A DNA stretch of 7,919 bases from positions 1 to 7,919 of the forward strand of contig NZ_JARVGN010000056.1 of the NCBI RefSeq assembly GCF_029762515.1, written 5' to 3'. The DNA is from Methanocalculus sp. (GTDB lineage Archaea; Halobacteriota; Methanomicrobia; Methanomicrobiales; Methanocorpusculaceae). The notes beneath the pieces were generated by a model, which saw only the letters and a program-made list of their open reading frames with translations, made no database searches and was not told the DNA's origin. Every line of letters starts with the position of its first letter. Position 1 is the first letter of the stretch. Shown here one piece after another: positions 6,863 to 7,919 of this stretch. The translations under genes and the position numbers were made by a program.

Positions 6863-6876
6863 TCAGTAATTTCTGA
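6863..6876. promoter_or_regulatory. Operator-like dyad and direct repeat in the SulP leader
   Basis: TCAGTAATTTCTGA (6863-6876) matches its own reverse complement at 12 of 14 positions. The heptamer TTTCTGA occurs twice, at 6856-6862 and 6870-6876, exactly 14 bases apart. The pair lies between the TATA-like element and the SulP ribosome binding site, where a bound repressor could block transcription. It could also be chance in AT-rich DNA. Confidence 0.3.
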
Positions 6877-6910
6877 CGAATCGTGTGTATCTTTTCATTG
6901 AGGGAGTTCA

Positions 6911-6920
6911 ATTTATATGG
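6911..6920. promoter_or_regulatory. TATA-like (box A) promoter element, direction uncertain
   Basis: ATTTATATGG resembles the archaeal box A consensus (YTTAWATA). Because the element is nearly symmetrical it could serve either flanking gene. Used on the minus strand, it predicts a SulP transcript starting near 6888 with a leader of about 47 bases. Used on the plus strand, it predicts a Usp leader of roughly 120 bases. No better TATA element is visible in this region. Confidence 0.4.
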
Positions 6921-7028
6921 TTACCTCTCCACTTGAAGGTATCCTGCATCCGGAAAAGAAGGTGCTCCGACATGGTTTTATGGACTCGCGTTCCTTGAGG
7001 TACCACACGGAGCTCTGATATTCTGCAC

Positions 7029-7045
7029 ATTATGGCCTGCATAAT
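7029..7045. promoter_or_regulatory. Operator-like inverted repeat just upstream of Usp
   Basis: ATTATG (7029-7034) and CATAAT (7040-7045) are a perfect 6-bp inverted repeat with a 5-base spacer, GCCTG. Centre-to-centre geometry of about one helical turn suits a dimeric helix-turn-helix regulator. It ends 17 bases before the Usp start and 8 bases before its GGAGG. No regulator gene is visible in the window to pair with it. Confidence 0.35.
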
Positions 7046-7062
7046 ACCGGCGCGGAGGAATT

Positions 7063-7488
7063 ATGTTTAAAACAATACTGCTTGCAATAGATGGCTCAGA
7101 GAATGCGAGGCGGGCAGCCGAGTCTGCCTGTGGGCTTGTCAGGGAAATTAGCGGCTCTTCACTGGTGGTTGTCTATGCCTCGCCCAATCCGCCGTCGCAG
7201 TCACGCATCATGAAGGCAGATTTTGATGTCCATACCCTTCTCATCGAGGATGCTCATGCGGTTGCCGGGCAGACACTCGACTATATCAAAAACTCCGGAA
7301 CTGCCTATACCCTTGAGGTGAGTATGGGTGCCCCGGCACTAGAGATCATCAAGATTGCAGAGAAGACAAAAGCCGGGCTGATCGTCATGGGGAGCCGGGG
7401 GCTTGGCTCACTGAAAGGGGCTGTCCTTGGGAGTGTCAGCCAGAGGGTGGCACAGCATGCCGCCTGCCCGGTAATGATTGTAAAGTAG
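7063..7488 (+). CDS. Universal stress protein (UspA family, ATP-binding type)
   Basis: This single-domain Usp of 141 residues is the standard length. The N-terminal strand and loop FKTILLAIDGSENARRA (2-18) carry the conserved Asp (D10) near the nucleotide. The C-terminal G-x2-G-x9-G-(S/T) nucleotide-binding motif is intact, with G110, G113, G123 and S124 in GSRGLGSLKGAVLGSVS, followed by the typical final strand CPVMIVK. This marks it as the ATP-binding MJ0577-like type rather than the non-binding UspA type. Usp proteins are cytoplasmic dimers acting as nucleotide-dependent switches, and no enzymatic role can be assigned here. The start is well supported by GGAGG four bases upstream. The gene is transcribed away from SulP from a shared region and ends at a T-tailed hairpin. 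Usp proteins sometimes accompany anion transporters, which makes a role in controlling SulP conceivable but unproven. Confidence 0.95.
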   Translation: MFKTILLAIDGSENARRAAESACGLVREISGSSLVVVYASPNPPSQSRIMKADFDVHTLLIEDAHAVAGQTLDYIKNSGTAYTLEVSMGAPALEIIKIAEKTKAGLIVMGSRGLGSLKGAVLGSVSQRVAQHAACPVMIVK

Positions 7489-7495
7489 AAGTCAT

Positions 7496-7523
7496 AAAGG
7501 GGTGGATGGTTCATCCCCTTTTT
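7496..7523 (+). terminator. Hairpin with T-run ending the Usp transcript
   Basis: AAAGG (7496-7500) pairs with CCTTT (7517-7521). Inside it, GGATG (7504-7508) pairs with CATCC (7512-7516) around a GTT loop. The right arm continues into a five-T run (7519-7523). It starts 7 bases after the Usp stop and extends into the end of the convergent DGC gene, whose stop lies within it. It is the best intrinsic-like terminator in the window and may work in both directions, though the minus-strand T run is only three bases. Confidence 0.6.
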
Positions 7524-7867
7524 GACCGTATTCTATTCAAAAGAACCGCAGTGAGCTCTTCTATCTCTGAAAAATGCGGCTCTTCCATCCCATTTTTAAC
7601 AATCCCACATTCGGTTGCGATGATATGGTGATCCGGGTGTCGCCCGGAATGCTGAATCTTCTTCAGTGCACAGCAGTCGCTGCATCCGTCGATTATGAGG
7701 AGTTCTTCTGCATCCCGGAGTGCCTCATCGATTGCTTCTCTCTCCCGTGTTGCGGGAATGCAACAGTCGATCTCGCCAGCGCATATCCGGTGGAGGTTCA
7801 TCGCACACCTGGTGGTGAGTTTCCCGGTATTTGAGATCCCGGAGCAGGTGATGATGGTATATGCCAT
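7511..7867 (-). CDS. DGC-domain putative zinc-binding cysteine-rich protein
   Basis: This 118-residue protein is rich in cysteine (C8, C21, C29, C35, C36, C62, C65, C66 and C87). It has the features of the DGC family: an N-terminal TCSGISNTGKLT (7-18), the CCIPATRE segment (35-42), and the naming motif IDGCSDCCALK (59-69). DGC proteins are thought to bind zinc through four conserved cysteines. Their function is not established, and they are often found beside redox or thioredoxin-like genes. The start at 7867 is two bases after the stop of an upstream minus-strand gene (TAGGAATG), implying translational coupling. Its own SD is weak (GGACAGG further upstream, AGGA directly adjacent). Its 3' end overlaps the Usp terminator, so the two convergent transcripts meet there. 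The family call is from motif memory and is fairly secure. A role would be guesswork. Confidence 0.85.
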   Translation of the reverse strand: MAYTIITCSGISNTGKLTTRCAMNLHRICAGEIDCCIPATREREAIDEALRDAEELLIIDGCSDCCALKKIQHSGRHPDHHIIATECGIVKNGMEEPHFSEIEELTAVLLNRIRSKRG

Positions 7868-7869
7868 TC

Positions 7870-7919
7870 CTATGCCTGTCCGAGTGTTTTATCGATCCAG
7901 CCGGTGATTGCATCGCGGA
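7870..7919 (-). CDS. C-terminal end of an unidentified upstream gene (partial)
   Basis: An open minus-strand frame enters from the right edge and ends at TAG (7872-7870), giving RDAITGWIDKTLGQA. The amphipathic end resembles the last helix of many small alpha/beta proteins, including thioredoxin-like ones, but 15 residues cannot identify a family. Of the other two minus-strand frames, one stops early and the other continues through the DGC gene out of frame. The two-base gap to the DGC start suggests one operon. Confidence 0.45.
   Translation of the reverse strand, partial: RDAITGWIDKTLGQA

Larger units (their letters stand above)
6842..7062. other. Divergent intergenic control region between SulP and Usp
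   Basis: These 221 bases hold the regulatory signals of both flanking genes and no convincing gene. From left to right I see the SulP ribosome binding site; a TTTCTGA direct repeat with a 14-bp imperfect palindrome (6856-6876); a TATA-like ATTTATATGG (6911-6920); a weaker TTTTATGG (6976-6983); a 6-bp inverted repeat (7029-7045); and the Usp ribosome binding site GGAGG (7054-7058), four bases before its ATG. The region is more AT-rich than the neighbouring genes. Confidence 0.6.

Noticed and set aside
6267..6911. 214-codon minus-strand frame overlapping the 5' part of the SulP gene
   Set aside because: Out of frame with SulP, very rich in Arg, His, Cys and Pro, with no family resemblance. The SulP frame accounts for the region.
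6919..7004. Loose similarity of GGTTACCTC (6919-6927) with GAGGTACC (6997-7004) and of CTTGAAGGTATCC with CCTTGAGGTACC
   Set aside because: The arms need gaps and mismatches, and the spacing is about 70 bases. This is not beyond chance in a 221-base region.
7574..7834. 86-codon plus-strand frame opposite the DGC gene
   Set aside because: Mirror frame of the cysteine-rich DGC gene. The opposite strand has the recognisable motifs.
1..7919. Search for a mobile element, CRISPR array, tRNA, rRNA, defence island or other cryptic system
   Set aside because: No terminal repeats, transposase or integrase motifs, regularly spaced repeats or cloverleaf sequences were seen. Nearly all bases belong to identifiable housekeeping or transport genes of uniform codon style.

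Overview
This window looks like an ordinary chromosomal stretch from a methanogenic euryarchaeon, most likely of the order Methanomicrobiales. The evidence is a deazaflavin (coenzyme F0/F420) synthase gene of the separate CofG type, split PurS and PurQ subunits of FGAM synthase, an archaeal-style UbiB-like kinase, a ferredoxin-thioredoxin reductase catalytic subunit with the CPC/CPC/CHC pattern, strong GGAGG-type ribosome binding sites, and moderate GC content. The order-level placement is inference from gene content and style. No database comparison was possible.

Layout. A 26-codon tail of a hydrophobic membrane protein (+) is followed by a complete AarF/UbiB-family kinase (+). Convergent to it is a tightly packed minus-strand block. 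In transcription order this runs: SulP anion transporter, RDD-family membrane protein, CofG, PurC, PurS, PurQ, FTR catalytic subunit. From CofG to FTR the genes overlap by 1-4 bases or are 12 bases apart, so this part is almost certainly one transcript. RDD lies 30 bases upstream of CofG and SulP lies 78 bases upstream of RDD, with a strong hairpin between those two. A 221-base divergent intergenic region separates SulP (-) from a universal stress protein gene (+). The latter ends at a T-tailed hairpin and converges on a small cysteine-rich DGC-domain protein (-). That gene starts 2 bases after the stop of another minus-strand gene, of which only 15 codons are visible.

How the genes fit together. 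CofG makes the deazaflavin chromophore of F420 from a GTP-derived ribityl-aminouracil adduct. PurC, PurS and PurQ feed the IMP/GTP pathway that supplies its precursor, so the central operon couples purine and deazaflavin supply. The FTR subunit at its distal end is a redox gene whose link to the rest is unknown. The SulP transporter and Usp share a divergent control region containing a TATA-like element and two operator-like dyads.

I see no CRISPR array, tRNA or rRNA, insertion sequence, integrase, phage gene or defence locus. There is no gene-free stretch longer than 300 bases. I found no convincing unknown system. The points worth a second look are the gene order, the UbiB kinase in a probably quinone-free organism, the candidate operators, and the hairpins placed across stop codons.
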